NCBI GenBank assembly: GCA_900290095.1
Contig: OKQS01000002.1
Span: 248,001 to 312,000, forward strand
Source: Khoudiadiopia massiliensis
GTDB lineage: Bacteria; Bacillota; Clostridia; Tissierellales; Peptoniphilaceae
Reading direction: 5' to 3'
DNA: 64,000 nucleotides
Numbering within the stretch: the first letter of the stretch is position 1; the number at the start of each line of letters is the position of its first letter. This document shows, piece by piece, positions 26,494-35,877 of the stretch. A program made the position numbers and the translations under genes. A model generated the notes under the pieces. That model did not search any database and was not told where the DNA came from. It was given only the letters and a program-made list of their open reading frames with translations.

Positions 26494-29232
26494 CTACTTG
26501 GTTCCCATGGCCTGGTGGATTTCCGTGGCCATGAAGGGGATCAGGGAAAGGACCAGGGTGGGGATCCACTCCTTGGCCGTCATGAATGAAACATCAAAGA
26601 GCCGGCGCATAAAGGGGATGTAGAGGACGATCAGGAGCAGGCCTATGCCGACCAGAATGGCATAGTTCATGGCCTTGTTGGTGAAGAGCCCGATCTCCTT
26701 AAGTGAGTACCTGTCGGACCTGCAGGCCATGGCTCTGAAGAGCTCAGCCAAGATCAGAGTTGCAAAGGCCATGGTTCGGCCTTCAGCCAGCTTGTCTGCT
26801 CCTGTAAAGCCTTGTCCGAAATAGAAATAGCCGATCGAGAAGGCTGTCAGGGTGGCCACACTTATGGCCAGGGCCTGGACAATAATTGACTTCTTCATAT
26901 CCTTGTCAATTATTGCCTCCTTGGGGTCTCTTGGATCCCTATCCATCAAGCCCGGCTCTCCGCTTTCCATCCCCAAGGCCAGGGCCGGCAGGGAGTCTGT
27001 GACCAGGTTGAGCCAGAGGAGCATGATGGGCGAGAGGGGGGTCGGGAAATCGTGGCCGCTCTTGGTGGCCATGAGTATAATTTCTATGATCATGGCCCCG
27101 GCAATAACTATGACCTCTCCCACATTGCAGGAAAGGAGGAAGGAGATAAACTTCTTAATATTTGAGTAAATGGTCCTGCCCTCTTCAACTGCCGACACTA
27201 TGGTGGCGAAGTTGTCGTCGGTCAGTATGACATCGGAAGTGTTCTTCGCAACATCTGTACCTGTGATGCCCATGGATATACCTATGTCGGCTTTCTTTAT
27301 GGCCGGAGCATCATTTACCCCGTCACCGGTCATGGCTGTAATTTCACCGTTGGCCTTAAGAGCATCAACAATCTGGACCTTGTTTTCAGGAGAAACCCTG
27401 GCAAAAATCCGGGTCTTCTTAACAACTTCCTGAACCTCTGCCAGGCTCATCCCGTTGAGGGCCTCGCCCATCATGGCCTGGTCACGGCTCTCGGCAATGC
27501 CCAGGTCTTTTCCTATGGCAAAGGCCGTTTCAAGATAGTCGCCCGTGATCATAATGGTGGTGATGCCGGCGGTCTTAGTTTCCTCTATGGCTGCTTTGAC
27601 CTCAGGTCTGGGCGGATCTATCATACCGGTAAGGCCCACAAAGACCATATTATTTTCAATCTTGTCAGAGTTTTTCTCAGCACCCTTGGGAACAGCATCC
27701 AATTTCTTAAAAGCATAGGCCAGGCAGCGCAGGGCATCCCTGGCAAACTCCAAGTTCTTTTCAAGAGCCTTTTCCTTGAGCTCCTCAGTAAATTCAACAA
27801 TCTTTCCGTCCATCAGGATCCGGTCGCACTTGCCGATAACTATATCGGGAGCCCCTTTAGTGAAAGAGGCGTAAGCATCGTCAAAAAAGTTTTTATTGAA
27901 GGTGGTCATCATCTTCCTGTTGGAATCAAAGGGAATCTCCTCAAGACGTGGGATCCTTTCATGAAGCTCATCCATGTCAATCCCGGCCTTGGAAGCCATG
28001 GTGATTAGAGCCCCTTCAGTCGGATCTCCAAGGCACCTGTATTGGCCATCTTCATTGACAATTTTTGCATCATTGGCAGAAGCTGCAATTGTAAGCAGGG
28101 TGGCAAGATTGGTGTCATCACCCGCTTTAAGGACCTTCCCTTCCAGCTCGATTGAACCCTCGGGTGAATAGCCGCCCCCGCTAAGCTTGTAGTCATTTTC
28201 GTTGGTGAAAATATTTGTAACGGTCATTTCATTTTGGGTCAGTGTGCCCGTCTTATCGGTGCATATCACGGTCGTTGTGCCCAGGGTCTCAACAGAAAGG
28301 AGCTTTTTAACTATGGCGTGCTTTTGAGCCATTCTGTTCATGCCTATGGAGAGGACAATGGTAACGACAGCCGTCATGCCTTCAGGAATTGCGGCAACAG
28401 CCAGGGATACGGCGGTCATGAGGATTTCAAGCAGCTCGTTTTTTGCAATGAGGCCCAGGACCCCGACAGCCAGGGCAACAGCTAAAATAAGCTTGCCCAG
28501 CTGGCCGGACAGGACCTCGAGTTTTTTCTGTAGAGGGGTGGACTCTTCTTCGTAGGATTGGATGGTGGTGGCAATTTTTCCGATTTCAGTATGAACGCCC
28601 GTATCTGTAACAAGGCCGCTTCCGTGGCCATAGGTGACGATAGTTGAAGAATAGGCGTAGTTTTCACGGTCTCCGATTCCCTGTTCGGTCTCAAAAACCG
28701 CTCCAGCATCCTTTTCGGCCGCCACGGATTCTCCGGTAAAGGAGGCCTCATCGATTTGCAAATTTGAAGACTCAAAAAGCCTGAGGTCGGCCGGAACAAT
28801 ATCCCCCGTTTCTATGATGACCAGGTCGCCCGGAACAAGATTTTCAGACTTTACGGTCGTCCTCTTGCCGTCACGGATAACCTTGGCATCGGGCGAGGAC
28901 ATCTTGTGCAGGGCTTCAACCGAATCTTCGGCCTTGCCTTCCTGGTATATGGACAAGGCGGCATTGAGGATGACTATGGCAATAATCATGACCCCTTCAA
29001 CCAGGTCCCCTATAACCGTCGAGAGTACTGCGGCTACCAAGAGGATGATAACCAGGGGGTCCATAAACTGTTCTTTTATCTTGCTGAAGAAGGGCTTTCT
29101 CTTGGACTCATCCAGCTTGTTGGGCCCGTACTCCTCCAGCCTCTTCTCAGCTTCTGCCGGGGACAAGCCCCGCTTGCTGTCACTCTTAAGATTATTCTCA
29201 ATCTCTTGTTTTTTTTGTAAATACCAATCCAT
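26494..29232 (-). CDS. P-type Ca2+-transporting ATPase (type IIA)
   Basis: The ATG at 29232 is preferred because CTAGGAGG lies 4 bp upstream and it gives MDWYLQKKQEIENNL, a usual N-terminus; a further in-frame start at 29271 would add 13 residues. The 912-residue protein has the phosphorylation site CTDKTGTLTQNEMT, TGES in the actuator domain, and MTGDGVNDAPA. The ion site residues AAIPEGM (membrane helix 4) and NLVTDSLPA (helix 6) are those of Ca2+ pumps with one transported ion, as in bacterial LMCA1-like enzymes. It exports Ca2+ using ATP at the cytoplasmic membrane. Confidence 0.92.
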   Translation of the reverse strand: MDWYLQKKQEIENNLKSDSKRGLSPAEAEKRLEEYGPNKLDESKRKPFFSKIKEQFMDPLVIILLVAAVLSTVIGDLVEGVMIIAIVILNAALSIYQEGKAEDSVEALHKMSSPDAKVIRDGKRTTVKSENLVPGDLVIIETGDIVPADLRLFESSNLQIDEASFTGESVAAEKDAGAVFETEQGIGDRENYAYSSTIVTYGHGSGLVTDTGVHTEIGKIATTIQSYEEESTPLQKKLEVLSGQLGKLILAVALAVGVLGLIAKNELLEILMTAVSLAVAAIPEGMTAVVTIVLSIGMNRMAQKHAIVKKLLSVETLGTTTVICTDKTGTLTQNEMTVTNIFTNENDYKLSGGGYSPEGSIELEGKVLKAGDDTNLATLLTIAASANDAKIVNEDGQYRCLGDPTEGALITMASKAGIDMDELHERIPRLEEIPFDSNRKMMTTFNKNFFDDAYASFTKGAPDIVIGKCDRILMDGKIVEFTEELKEKALEKNLEFARDALRCLAYAFKKLDAVPKGAEKNSDKIENNMVFVGLTGMIDPPRPEVKAAIEETKTAGITTIMITGDYLETAFAIGKDLGIAESRDQAMMGEALNGMSLAEVQEVVKKTRIFARVSPENKVQIVDALKANGEITAMTGDGVNDAPAIKKADIGISMGITGTDVAKNTSDVILTDDNFATIVSAVEEGRTIYSNIKKFISFLLSCNVGEVIVIAGAMIIEIILMATKSGHDFPTPLSPIMLLWLNLVTDSLPALALGMESGEPGLMDRDPRDPKEAIIDKDMKKSIIVQALAISVATLTAFSIGYFYFGQGFTGADKLAEGRTMAFATLILAELFRAMACRSDRYSLKEIGLFTNKAMNYAILVGIGLLLIVLYIPFMRRLFDVSFMTAKEWIPTLVLSLIPFMATEIHQAMGTK

Positions 29233-29283
29233 AAAACCTCCTAGAAAAAATCTTTTATTTAAAAAACACAATATTAATAAATT

Positions 29284-29307
29284 ACCCGATTTTCTATAAA
29301 ATCGGGT
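29284..29307 (-). terminator. Hairpin after the DUF212 gene
   Basis: The arms ACCCGATTTT and AAAATCGGGT (10 bp) enclose CTAT. It lies between the leftward DUF212 gene stop (29331) and the ATPase start (29232). The following sequence on the minus strand is AT-rich but not a clean U-tract. Confidence 0.6.
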
Positions 29308-29330
29308 TTAAATTTGAAACAAGGTCCGGA

Positions 29331-29762
29331 TCAGATCTTGAAAATAAAATGTAGTATAAGGGCGACAATGGTGCCAAGGCCGAAGCCGCCAAGCATCTCG
29401 GCAAGGGTGTGGCCCTTGAATACAGGTATTGGCTTGTAATCCATAATCCCTTTCTTGCTCAATTCATGGCCTATCTTGTTCAAAGTCTTGGCCTGCTGAC
29501 CTATGGAATAGCGGCTGTGGAAGGAGTCATAGGCAACGACCCCCCAGAGGGTGGCAACCACGGCAAAAACGTCCGAGAAGAAGCCCGATCTGAAGCCAAC
29601 CAGGATCATAAGACAGGAAGAAAAGGTGGTATGGGCTGAAGGGAAATCTCCGGATCCGACCATTTCTTTGAATTGGAAGGACTTAGTATTATAGTAACGG
29701 ATGGAAATCTTCATAATTTGAGAAATAGTCCAGGCTATAGTGCTATATAAAATTAAATCCAT
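29331..29762 (-). CDS. Divergent PAP2 family (DUF212) membrane protein
   Basis: The 143-residue protein matches the DUF212/YuiD group related to acid-phosphatase/vanadium-peroxidase (PAP2) proteins. GSGDFPSAHTT carries the SAH phosphatase-like motif, and DSFHSRYSIGQQAKTLNKI and GHTLAEMLGGFGLG carry the later motifs. Four or so hydrophobic segments place it in the membrane. The family may act on lipid or isoprenoid phosphates; the substrate is unknown. It is divergent from walJ. Confidence 0.85.
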   Translation of the reverse strand: MDLILYSTIAWTISQIMKISIRYYNTKSFQFKEMVGSGDFPSAHTTFSSCLMILVGFRSGFFSDVFAVVATLWGVVAYDSFHSRYSIGQQAKTLNKIGHELSKKGIMDYKPIPVFKGHTLAEMLGGFGLGTIVALILHFIFKI

Positions 29763-29882
29763 AATATCTCCTTAATAAAATATGCTCTTATCATTTTACC
29801 ATAGCCCGGCTTCTTGTCAGATCAAGTTTTACATAGTATCCTTAAATTTCAGGATTTTATCAAAAAAAAAAGGAAGTGGCCA

Positions 29883-30713
29883 ATGAAAATGTGTTCAATA
29901 GCCTCAGGATCCAGCGGCAATTGCGTATATCTGGAGACTGATGAGCTTAGTATAATAATAGACGCAGGTTTATCCGGCAAGCAGATTCAAAACTTGCTGG
30001 AAACAGGGGGGATCAACCCTAAAAAGCTTGATGCAATACTCGTTACCCATGAACACGCAGACCACATAAAAGGGGTGGGGGTCCTGAGCAGGCGTTTCCA
30101 CATACCGGTCTATGCCAACCTGGAAACTTGGCGGGCCATGCACTTAAAGATTGGAAATATCAACTCGGACATGAGGATGGTTTTTAAGAACTTGCAGACT
30201 TTCAGGCTAAAAGACCTGGAAATAAAGGCCATACCCCTCCATCACGATGCGGCGGATCCCGTGGGATTCACCTTCATTTCTAAGGACGAAAAAGCCTCAC
30301 TCATCACCGACACGGGCTTTCCCGACAGCCGGATGATGGATGAGATTGCAAATTCCGATATTTACTACTTTGAGGCCAACCACGATGTGGAAATGCTCAT
30401 CAAGGGACCCTATCCCGAGGACCTCAAGGCCAGGATCCTTTCGGACCACGGCCACATGTCAAACCGCCAGGCCGGCCTTGCCCTCGCTGAACTTCTCAGG
30501 GGTAAGGATGAGGTCGTACTCCTGGCCCACCTTTCTGACAAAAACAACAATCCTCGAATTTGCCGGGATACGGTCTGCCGGATCCTAAGAAATGATGGCT
30601 TTGACACGGAAAACAATATGAAAATATTGCCGGCCCCAAGGTGGGAGCCCTCCTCCATTTACAGCTGCATATATGAGGACAAAGTAGAAAACGAGGTCCG
30701 GGATGAAGATTGA
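29883..30713 (+). CDS. walJ: WalJ/YycJ-type metallo-beta-lactamase-fold hydrolase
   Basis: The ATG at 29883 follows AGGAAGTGGCC and gives MKMCSIASGSSGNCVYLETD, the exact YycJ family start; the upstream ATG at 29814 is rejected. Metal-binding THEHADHIKG and the later HHDAADPVGF, DTG and SDHGHMSN motifs are all present. The 276-residue enzyme is a probable DNA exonuclease-type MBL protein linked to coordination of cell-wall and DNA metabolism in Bacillus, where it sits with walRK and near rlmH. walRK is not adjacent here, but rlmH overlaps its 3' end by 11 bp. Confidence 0.88.
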   Translation: MKMCSIASGSSGNCVYLETDELSIIIDAGLSGKQIQNLLETGGINPKKLDAILVTHEHADHIKGVGVLSRRFHIPVYANLETWRAMHLKIGNINSDMRMVFKNLQTFRLKDLEIKAIPLHHDAADPVGFTFISKDEKASLITDTGFPDSRMMDEIANSDIYYFEANHDVEMLIKGPYPEDLKARILSDHGHMSNRQAGLALAELLRGKDEVVLLAHLSDKNNNPRICRDTVCRILRNDGFDTENNMKILPAPRWEPSSIYSCIYEDKVENEVRDED

Positions 30714-31179
30714 CGTCATATGCGTGGGCAATATAAAAGAGCCCTATCTGAAAAAGGGGATCGAGGAGTACAAAAAGAGAATTTCCGCCTATGCCGAGCT
30801 AAATATTATCGAGCTCAAAGAAGAGAGGCTGGACCGGGATCCGTCCAAGGCTGATATTGACAAGACTCTTGAGGCCGAGGGGCAAAAGATCTTAAAGGCC
30901 CTGCCAAAAACATCGAGGGTTATAAGTCTCTGCATCGAGGGCAAAGGCCTGAGCTCTGGAGACTTTGCCGGCCTGATGGACGGGGCCATGGATGAGGGCG
31001 GGAGCCGGATATCTTTTGTTATAGGGTCTTCTTATGGTCTGAGTCAGGAAATTAAAAAGCTCGGATACAGGATTTCCTTCTCCAAGATGACCTTTCCCCA
31101 CCAGCTCATGAGGCTGATCCTGCTGGAACAGGTATATAGGGCATTCAAAATCTTAAAAAATGAGCCCTACCACAAGTAA
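30703..31179 (+). CDS. rlmH: 23S rRNA (pseudouridine1915-N3)-methyltransferase RlmH
   Basis: The 158-residue SPOUT methyltransferase has the N-terminal MKIDVICVGNIKEPYLKKGI, the knot motifs SLCIEGKGLSS and SFVIGSSYGLS, and the tail QLMRLILLEQVYRAFKIL with the terminal YHK. It methylates pseudouridine 1915 in helix 69 of the assembled ribosome. Its start lies inside walJ, so the two are translationally coupled. Confidence 0.95.
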   Translation: MKIDVICVGNIKEPYLKKGIEEYKKRISAYAELNIIELKEERLDRDPSKADIDKTLEAEGQKILKALPKTSRVISLCIEGKGLSSGDFAGLMDGAMDEGGSRISFVIGSSYGLSQEIKKLGYRISFSKMTFPHQLMRLILLEQVYRAFKILKNEPYHK

Positions 31180-31254
31180 AGACGATTATAATAATTAAGG
31201 TTAAAACGTATTTTCTTTATATAAAAGCATTTAATAAGAGGCATAGATAGAAAC

Positions 31255-32250
31255 ATGGAAGAAAAGAACAGGACAATATTCAGTAAAGAAGCCTTGGAAG
31301 AGGCCAATAAGATAGAGGTGGGCGACAGGAAGCTCATAAAGTTTGAGGACAGCCCGGGAATGACCAGGGAAGAGAAGATCATCAAGGCCTACCCTAAGAT
31401 CTATGAAATTTTCGGCAAGGACCTCCTATCCTCGAAAGAAATTGAAAGGTCCCTGCAGACGACTTACAGGACCAGGATTATGAGCAAGTTTACTAAGGCC
31501 CTGAAAACTTACAAGATGATTGAGACCGGGGACAAGCTGGGCATAGCCATTTCGGGAGGAAAAGACAGCCTCCTTTTGGCCAAGCTATTCCAGGCCTTGG
31601 TCCAATACAGCGAGATCCCCTTTGAGGTCGAATTCTTCTCCATGGATCCGGGCTATGCCCCAATAAACAGGGAGCTTTTGGAATTCAACCTGGCCTGGCT
31701 GGACATACCGGCAACAATTATAAGGTCGGACATTTTTGCGGTTTCAGACATGGAAGACGTGAAGTCCCCATGCTACCTGTGTGCCCGGATGAGGAGGGGC
31801 TTTCTCTACTCGGCAGCAAAGAGCTTCGGCTGCAACAAGCTCTGTTTGGGCCATCACTTCAACGACGCCATAGAAACAATCCTTCTAAATATTCTATGGG
31901 CCGCCAACTACAAGGCCATGATGCCCAAGATAGTTGCCAGAAACTTTGACAATATGGAGCTTTTGAGACCCCTTTACCTGGTCGAGGAAGATTCCATAAT
32001 CGCCTGGAGGGACTACATAGGCCTGAAAGCCCTGGATTGCGCCTGTACGGTAACTCAGTCAAAGGAAGGCTCACAGAGAAAGAAGGTCAAGGAGCTCATC
32101 AAGGAACTGAAAAAGGACAATCCACGCGTGGACAAGTCCATATTCAAATCGGCACAGAATGTGGCGGTAGATGCCATATTGGGATACATTAACCACGGTC
32201 AACACCATTCATTTTTAGAAACATACGGAGACGATAAATGGGAAGTTTAA
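31255..32250 (+). CDS. TtcA-like PP-loop tRNA thiolase
   Basis: The 331-residue protein has the ATP pyrophosphatase PP-loop SGGKDSLLLA and the cysteine pair CYLCARMRRG, followed by CLGHHFNDAIETILLN and a third Cys region LDCACTV. These match the TtcA/TtuA family, which uses a [4Fe-4S] cluster to thiolate tRNA bases. An N-terminal region of about 90 residues precedes the PP-loop. The exact tRNA position cannot be told from sequence. It overlaps uppP by 13 bp. Confidence 0.85.
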   Translation: MEEKNRTIFSKEALEEANKIEVGDRKLIKFEDSPGMTREEKIIKAYPKIYEIFGKDLLSSKEIERSLQTTYRTRIMSKFTKALKTYKMIETGDKLGIAISGGKDSLLLAKLFQALVQYSEIPFEVEFFSMDPGYAPINRELLEFNLAWLDIPATIIRSDIFAVSDMEDVKSPCYLCARMRRGFLYSAAKSFGCNKLCLGHHFNDAIETILLNILWAANYKAMMPKIVARNFDNMELLRPLYLVEEDSIIAWRDYIGLKALDCACTVTQSKEGSQRKKVKELIKELKKDNPRVDKSIFKSAQNVAVDAILGYINHGQHHSFLETYGDDKWEV

Positions 32251-33128
32251 TAAATCTTTTTAAAATCACAATACTGTCAATAGTTGAGGGGGTCACGGAG
32301 TTTCTGCCCATATCATCAACAGGCCACCTGATCCTGGTAAACGAATTTGTAAAGCTGGAGCCGGAGACCTTTGCCAATGCTTTCAATGTCATAATCCAGC
32401 TGGGGGCCATACTTTCCGTTATCATCCTCTACCGGGATAGGCTCAATCCCTGGTCGGCTTCAAAGATTGCCCACAAGAGGCCGGGCCGCTATGAGCATTG
32501 GAATTGGCAGACCAAGGCCTATTTCAACATAAACCACGCGGACGAAAGGACCATGAAGCTATGGCTCAAGGTCCTCATAGCCTGCATACCGGGCGGTGTC
32601 TTGGGCCTGCTTTTTGACGACTATATAGATGCAAATTTCACCAACATGCCGGTAGTTACGGCAACCCTTCTAATCTATGGTGTCATCATCGTAGCTTTGG
32701 AAAAGTGGAACGGCAAGAGAAAGAGATTCTTGATTAACACAACCGAGGAGTTGGACTATAGAAGGGCCTTTTTGATAGGGTGCTTCCAGAGCCTGGCCCT
32801 GATCCCCGGAACATCCAGATCAGCTGCAACCATACTCGGAGCCATGCTTTTAGGTACGGGCAGGGTGGCTGCTGCGGAATTCTCCTTTTTCCTGGCTATC
32901 CCGACCATGGTGGGGGCGACCCTCCTTAAAGTCCTCAAGAACTTGGGAGTTTTCACGGGTATGCAGTGGCTCATGATCCTCATCGGCTTCGTTCTGTCCT
33001 TCATTGTCGCCTACATTGTCATCAAGAAATTTATGGACTACATCAAGAAGAATGACTTCACGCTTTTCGGCTACTACAGGATAGGTCTTTCGGCAATTTT
33101 GATTATTTATATGCTTTTGACAATGTGA
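32238..33128 (+). CDS. uppP: Undecaprenyl-diphosphatase UppP (BacA)
   Basis: The 296-residue polytopic protein has the two BacA signature regions: SIVEGVTEFLPISSTGHLIL near the N-terminus and LIPGTSRSAATILGAMLLG later, with the catalytic Glu, His and Arg. It dephosphorylates undecaprenyl diphosphate on the outer face of the membrane so the lipid carrier can be reused for peptidoglycan synthesis. The ATG at 32238 lies inside the preceding gene, so it depends on coupled translation. A PopT-type translocase for the product is encoded 10 kb to the right. Confidence 0.95.
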   Translation: MGSLINLFKITILSIVEGVTEFLPISSTGHLILVNEFVKLEPETFANAFNVIIQLGAILSVIILYRDRLNPWSASKIAHKRPGRYEHWNWQTKAYFNINHADERTMKLWLKVLIACIPGGVLGLLFDDYIDANFTNMPVVTATLLIYGVIIVALEKWNGKRKRFLINTTEELDYRRAFLIGCFQSLALIPGTSRSAATILGAMLLGTGRVAAAEFSFFLAIPTMVGATLLKVLKNLGVFTGMQWLMILIGFVLSFIVAYIVIKKFMDYIKKNDFTLFGYYRIGLSAILIIYMLLTM

Positions 33129-33242
33129 TAAAATGTAGGTCAATCCGCTCTTTGCCATGAAGGTGGCGGAGAGGGGCTTACAGAGCTTTATCTGTTAAAA
33201 ATAGCTTAAGGACTTTTTATATTATTTTACAAAGGAGTACAT
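33129..33242 (+). other. Leader of the CNNM/HlyC gene with possible stem-loops
   Basis: The 114-bp gap contains complementary segments, including TCCGC with GCGGA, and CTCT with AGAG inside the same hairpin. A second pairing, AGCTTTATCTGTTAAAAATAGCT-like, follows, and then the ribosome-binding site AAAGGAG. No known riboswitch class was recognised and no U-tract follows the first stem. Confidence 0.3.
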
Positions 33243-34628
33243 ATGGAACCTGGCCAAGCTGACAGTGCCGGCGGAGGCTTATTCGGTCAATTATCGGTTA
33301 TTTTAATTTTAATTTTAATAAATGCTTTTTATGCTGCATCTGAGATGGCCCTTGTATCAGTGGATGGCGGGGACCTCAAGGAGAATGCCCAAAAAGGGGA
33401 CAAAAAAGCCAAGCGTATACTTGAGCTTATGGGCGACCCTTCAAGGTTTTTGTCCACCATACAGATCTGCATCACCTTGGCAGGCTTTTTCAACTCGGCT
33501 TCGGCTGCAACAGGAATTTCCGTGGTAATAGGCCACAAGCTGAGCGCCCTGGGCCTGCCCTCGGCCTACCGCCTGTCAACCGTAGTTTTCACAATTATCC
33601 TGTCTTTCGTAACCATAGTATTCGGAGAACTTGTGCCAAAGAGGTTGGCCCTGCAGAATCCTGAAAGTTTTTCATATAAGGCGGTGACAATACTTTGGTG
33701 GTCATCGAAGATCCTCAAACCTTTCGTATCACTCCTTTCCGGTATTACCAACGGAATAATGAGGCTTATAGGAATCGAAGTTTCCGAGAGCGAGGAGAGG
33801 GTGACCATGTCCGACATCAAGTCCATCATTCAGGTGGGCCAGAGCCAGGGCTTGATCAATCCGGTTGAAGAGGAGATGATCAACTCCATCATTTCTTTCG
33901 ATGATAAGACGGCAGAAGAGATCATGACTCCGAGGACGGAGGTCTTTGCCATAGACATCAACGACCCCTATGAAGACTACCTGGATGAACTCCTCAGTGT
34001 CAGGTATTCAAGGATCCCTGTCTATGATGACGACATTGACAACATTATCGGTGTCCTATACATAAAGGACTATCTCCAGGCTGCCTATGAACACAGCTTT
34101 GAAGAGGTCAAGATAAAAAACATACTGAGGCCGGCTTACTTTGTTCCCGAGAGAAAGAACATCAACGAGCTTTTCAATGAGATGAGGAAGGAGAACTTCC
34201 ACTTTGCCGTGCTTATAGATGAGTATGGGGGCTTCTCGGGCATAGTGACCATGGAAGACCTGATAGAAGAGATTGTCGGTGACATAGACGACGAATATGA
34301 CGATGATGAGCCGGAGATAAAGAAGATAAATTCAAAAACCTGGTATGCCAAGGGGTCCTTGTCGATTAAAGAGCTCAATGCCAATATAGGTTCCAATATT
34401 GATGAGGAAGCGGAAGACTATGACACCCTGGGAGGCCTGCTTTTCTACCTGATGGGCAGGATACCTGAGGATTCTGAAAAACCCTTTATTGAATATGAAA
34501 ACATAGATTTCATGATTGACCAGATAGAGAACAAGAAGATTGTCTGGGTCAGGGTTGAATATGACCATGAAGAGGCTTTGAGGCTTGAAGCTGAGAGGCT
34601 CAACAAGGGAGATAAGGATAACGGATAG
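33243..34628 (+). CDS. CNNM/HlyC-CorC family transporter (DUF21-CBS-CorC_HlyC)
   Basis: The 461-residue protein starts with a DUF21 membrane domain (about residues 15-200, including INAFYAASEMALVSVD and FVTIVFGELVPKRLAL). A CBS pair follows (about 205-330; MTPRTEVFAIDI, YSRIPVYDDDIDNIIGVLY, HFAVLIDEYGGFSGIVTMEDL). The C-terminal CorC_HlyC domain is at about 350-440. Members export Mg2+ or other divalent cations or regulate such transport; 'hemolysin' is a historical label. It starts after AAAGGAGTACAT. Confidence 0.9.
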   Translation: MEPGQADSAGGGLFGQLSVILILILINAFYAASEMALVSVDGGDLKENAQKGDKKAKRILELMGDPSRFLSTIQICITLAGFFNSASAATGISVVIGHKLSALGLPSAYRLSTVVFTIILSFVTIVFGELVPKRLALQNPESFSYKAVTILWWSSKILKPFVSLLSGITNGIMRLIGIEVSESEERVTMSDIKSIIQVGQSQGLINPVEEEMINSIISFDDKTAEEIMTPRTEVFAIDINDPYEDYLDELLSVRYSRIPVYDDDIDNIIGVLYIKDYLQAAYEHSFEEVKIKNILRPAYFVPERKNINELFNEMRKENFHFAVLIDEYGGFSGIVTMEDLIEEIVGDIDDEYDDDEPEIKKINSKTWYAKGSLSIKELNANIGSNIDEEAEDYDTLGGLLFYLMGRIPEDSEKPFIEYENIDFMIDQIENKKIVWVRVEYDHEEALRLEAERLNKGDKDNG

Positions 34629-34632
34629 GACA

Positions 34633-35811
34633 ATGGACGAGGAAAAGCTGGAAAAAGATCTTAAAGTAACAAAAGAAGCCGGCGGGATAACAGAAAGTGG
34701 CGGGGAGAAGGCTGAAAAAGAGCTTTACTTCAATCCGGCTATAGTCTCGAGCCTGCTTGCGCTTGTTCTTCTTGTTGTGTCAATTTTTCTTTTCGGCATA
34801 AAGAGGGGGTCCGGCCGGGATATTTCTTTCTCGCCCAATTGGACCAACTGTATCCTGAACGGCAATATCCTATATTATAAAGAAGGCAAGTACTTTTATG
34901 CCCTGGACGGCAAGAGGGAGGTCTATAAGTTGGACCTGCCTGATGACCAGGCCAAGATTGCCTATTCATATGATGGGCTCTTTATCAGGGCCACTGACGG
35001 GACTCTTTTATACTACGACCTGCCCAGTGGTCAGAAGCTGGCTGAAAAACAGATGTCCGATGGGGACTTCATCGCTTGCATGTCGGACGAAAGCAAGGTC
35101 CTGGCCAAGTCCGATCGCCTGATGGTCTTGGACAACAAGCTTAACATAGACAAGGTCATAGGGACTTCGGGCAAGCCTATTATGGCCGACCGGGTCGCCA
35201 ACGGCCTCATTGTGATCTCTCAAGGTTCTAAAAAAGAGTTCACTGAAGAGGGGGGTGTCCAATGGGATCCGGGCATAGCTCCGCCGCCAAAGGAAGATTT
35301 TGACCGTCAGATATTGGAGATCTTCAACAATAAGGACCTCCTTTTGAAGCTGCCCTTGAATGAAAAGGTCCTGGGCGTAAAGTCTTTGGGTGACAAGTAT
35401 ATGGTCCTAATGGAAGATCGGCTCCTGGTTTTTGACGGGGAGAAGATCTCAGCATCCACTCCCTTATCGGGGATCAAGGCTTGGAAGCTTGATGACCAAA
35501 GCTACATATTGACCGGGCGGGAGCTCTTGAAGGTCAGCACGGGTGGCCGAGTCACAAGGACCGACCTCCCATTTGAGTGCGATTTTTTGGCCGTCTCGGA
35601 CACGGCGGCTTATTGCATTGGGGAATTTGGCGCCTTAAGGATTGTCGAGGGCAAAAAGGCCAACAGCTATGAAGATCTTGATATCAAGCCCCTGGCGGGC
35701 GTAAAAAATCCGATTGTTGATAATTTGGACGGAAGCCCCGCCCTCGTAAGTGCAGGGGGTTTCGTATTTTTGGATTCAGTCAAGTCTGACAAGGCCGGTA
35801 CTAAGAAGTGA
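34633..35811 (+). CDS. Single-span membrane protein with a beta-propeller-like extracytoplasmic domain (DUF5711-like)
   Basis: The ATG at 34633 gives MDEEKLEKDLKVTKEAGG; an upstream in-frame start at 34585 lies inside the CNNM gene and adds 16 residues unlike the rest. The 392-residue protein has an acidic cytoplasmic tail, one membrane span (about residues 39-60) and a large outside domain. That domain has repeated strand-loop blocks such as ILYYKEGKYFYALDGKREVYKL and LLYYDLPSGQKL, which resemble propeller blades and DUF5711 proteins. Function is unknown. The 4-bp distance to the preceding gene suggests an operon. Confidence 0.65.
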   Translation: MDEEKLEKDLKVTKEAGGITESGGEKAEKELYFNPAIVSSLLALVLLVVSIFLFGIKRGSGRDISFSPNWTNCILNGNILYYKEGKYFYALDGKREVYKLDLPDDQAKIAYSYDGLFIRATDGTLLYYDLPSGQKLAEKQMSDGDFIACMSDESKVLAKSDRLMVLDNKLNIDKVIGTSGKPIMADRVANGLIVISQGSKKEFTEEGGVQWDPGIAPPPKEDFDRQILEIFNNKDLLLKLPLNEKVLGVKSLGDKYMVLMEDRLLVFDGEKISASTPLSGIKAWKLDDQSYILTGRELLKVSTGGRVTRTDLPFECDFLAVSDTAAYCIGEFGALRIVEGKKANSYEDLDIKPLAGVKNPIVDNLDGSPALVSAGGFVFLDSVKSDKAGTKK

Positions 35812-35877
35812 GGGGCTGTCGGCAAGCCACATGGTCGGTTTGCCGGAAGGCGGTTTTAAGCAAGGGAGGTCCGGGAT

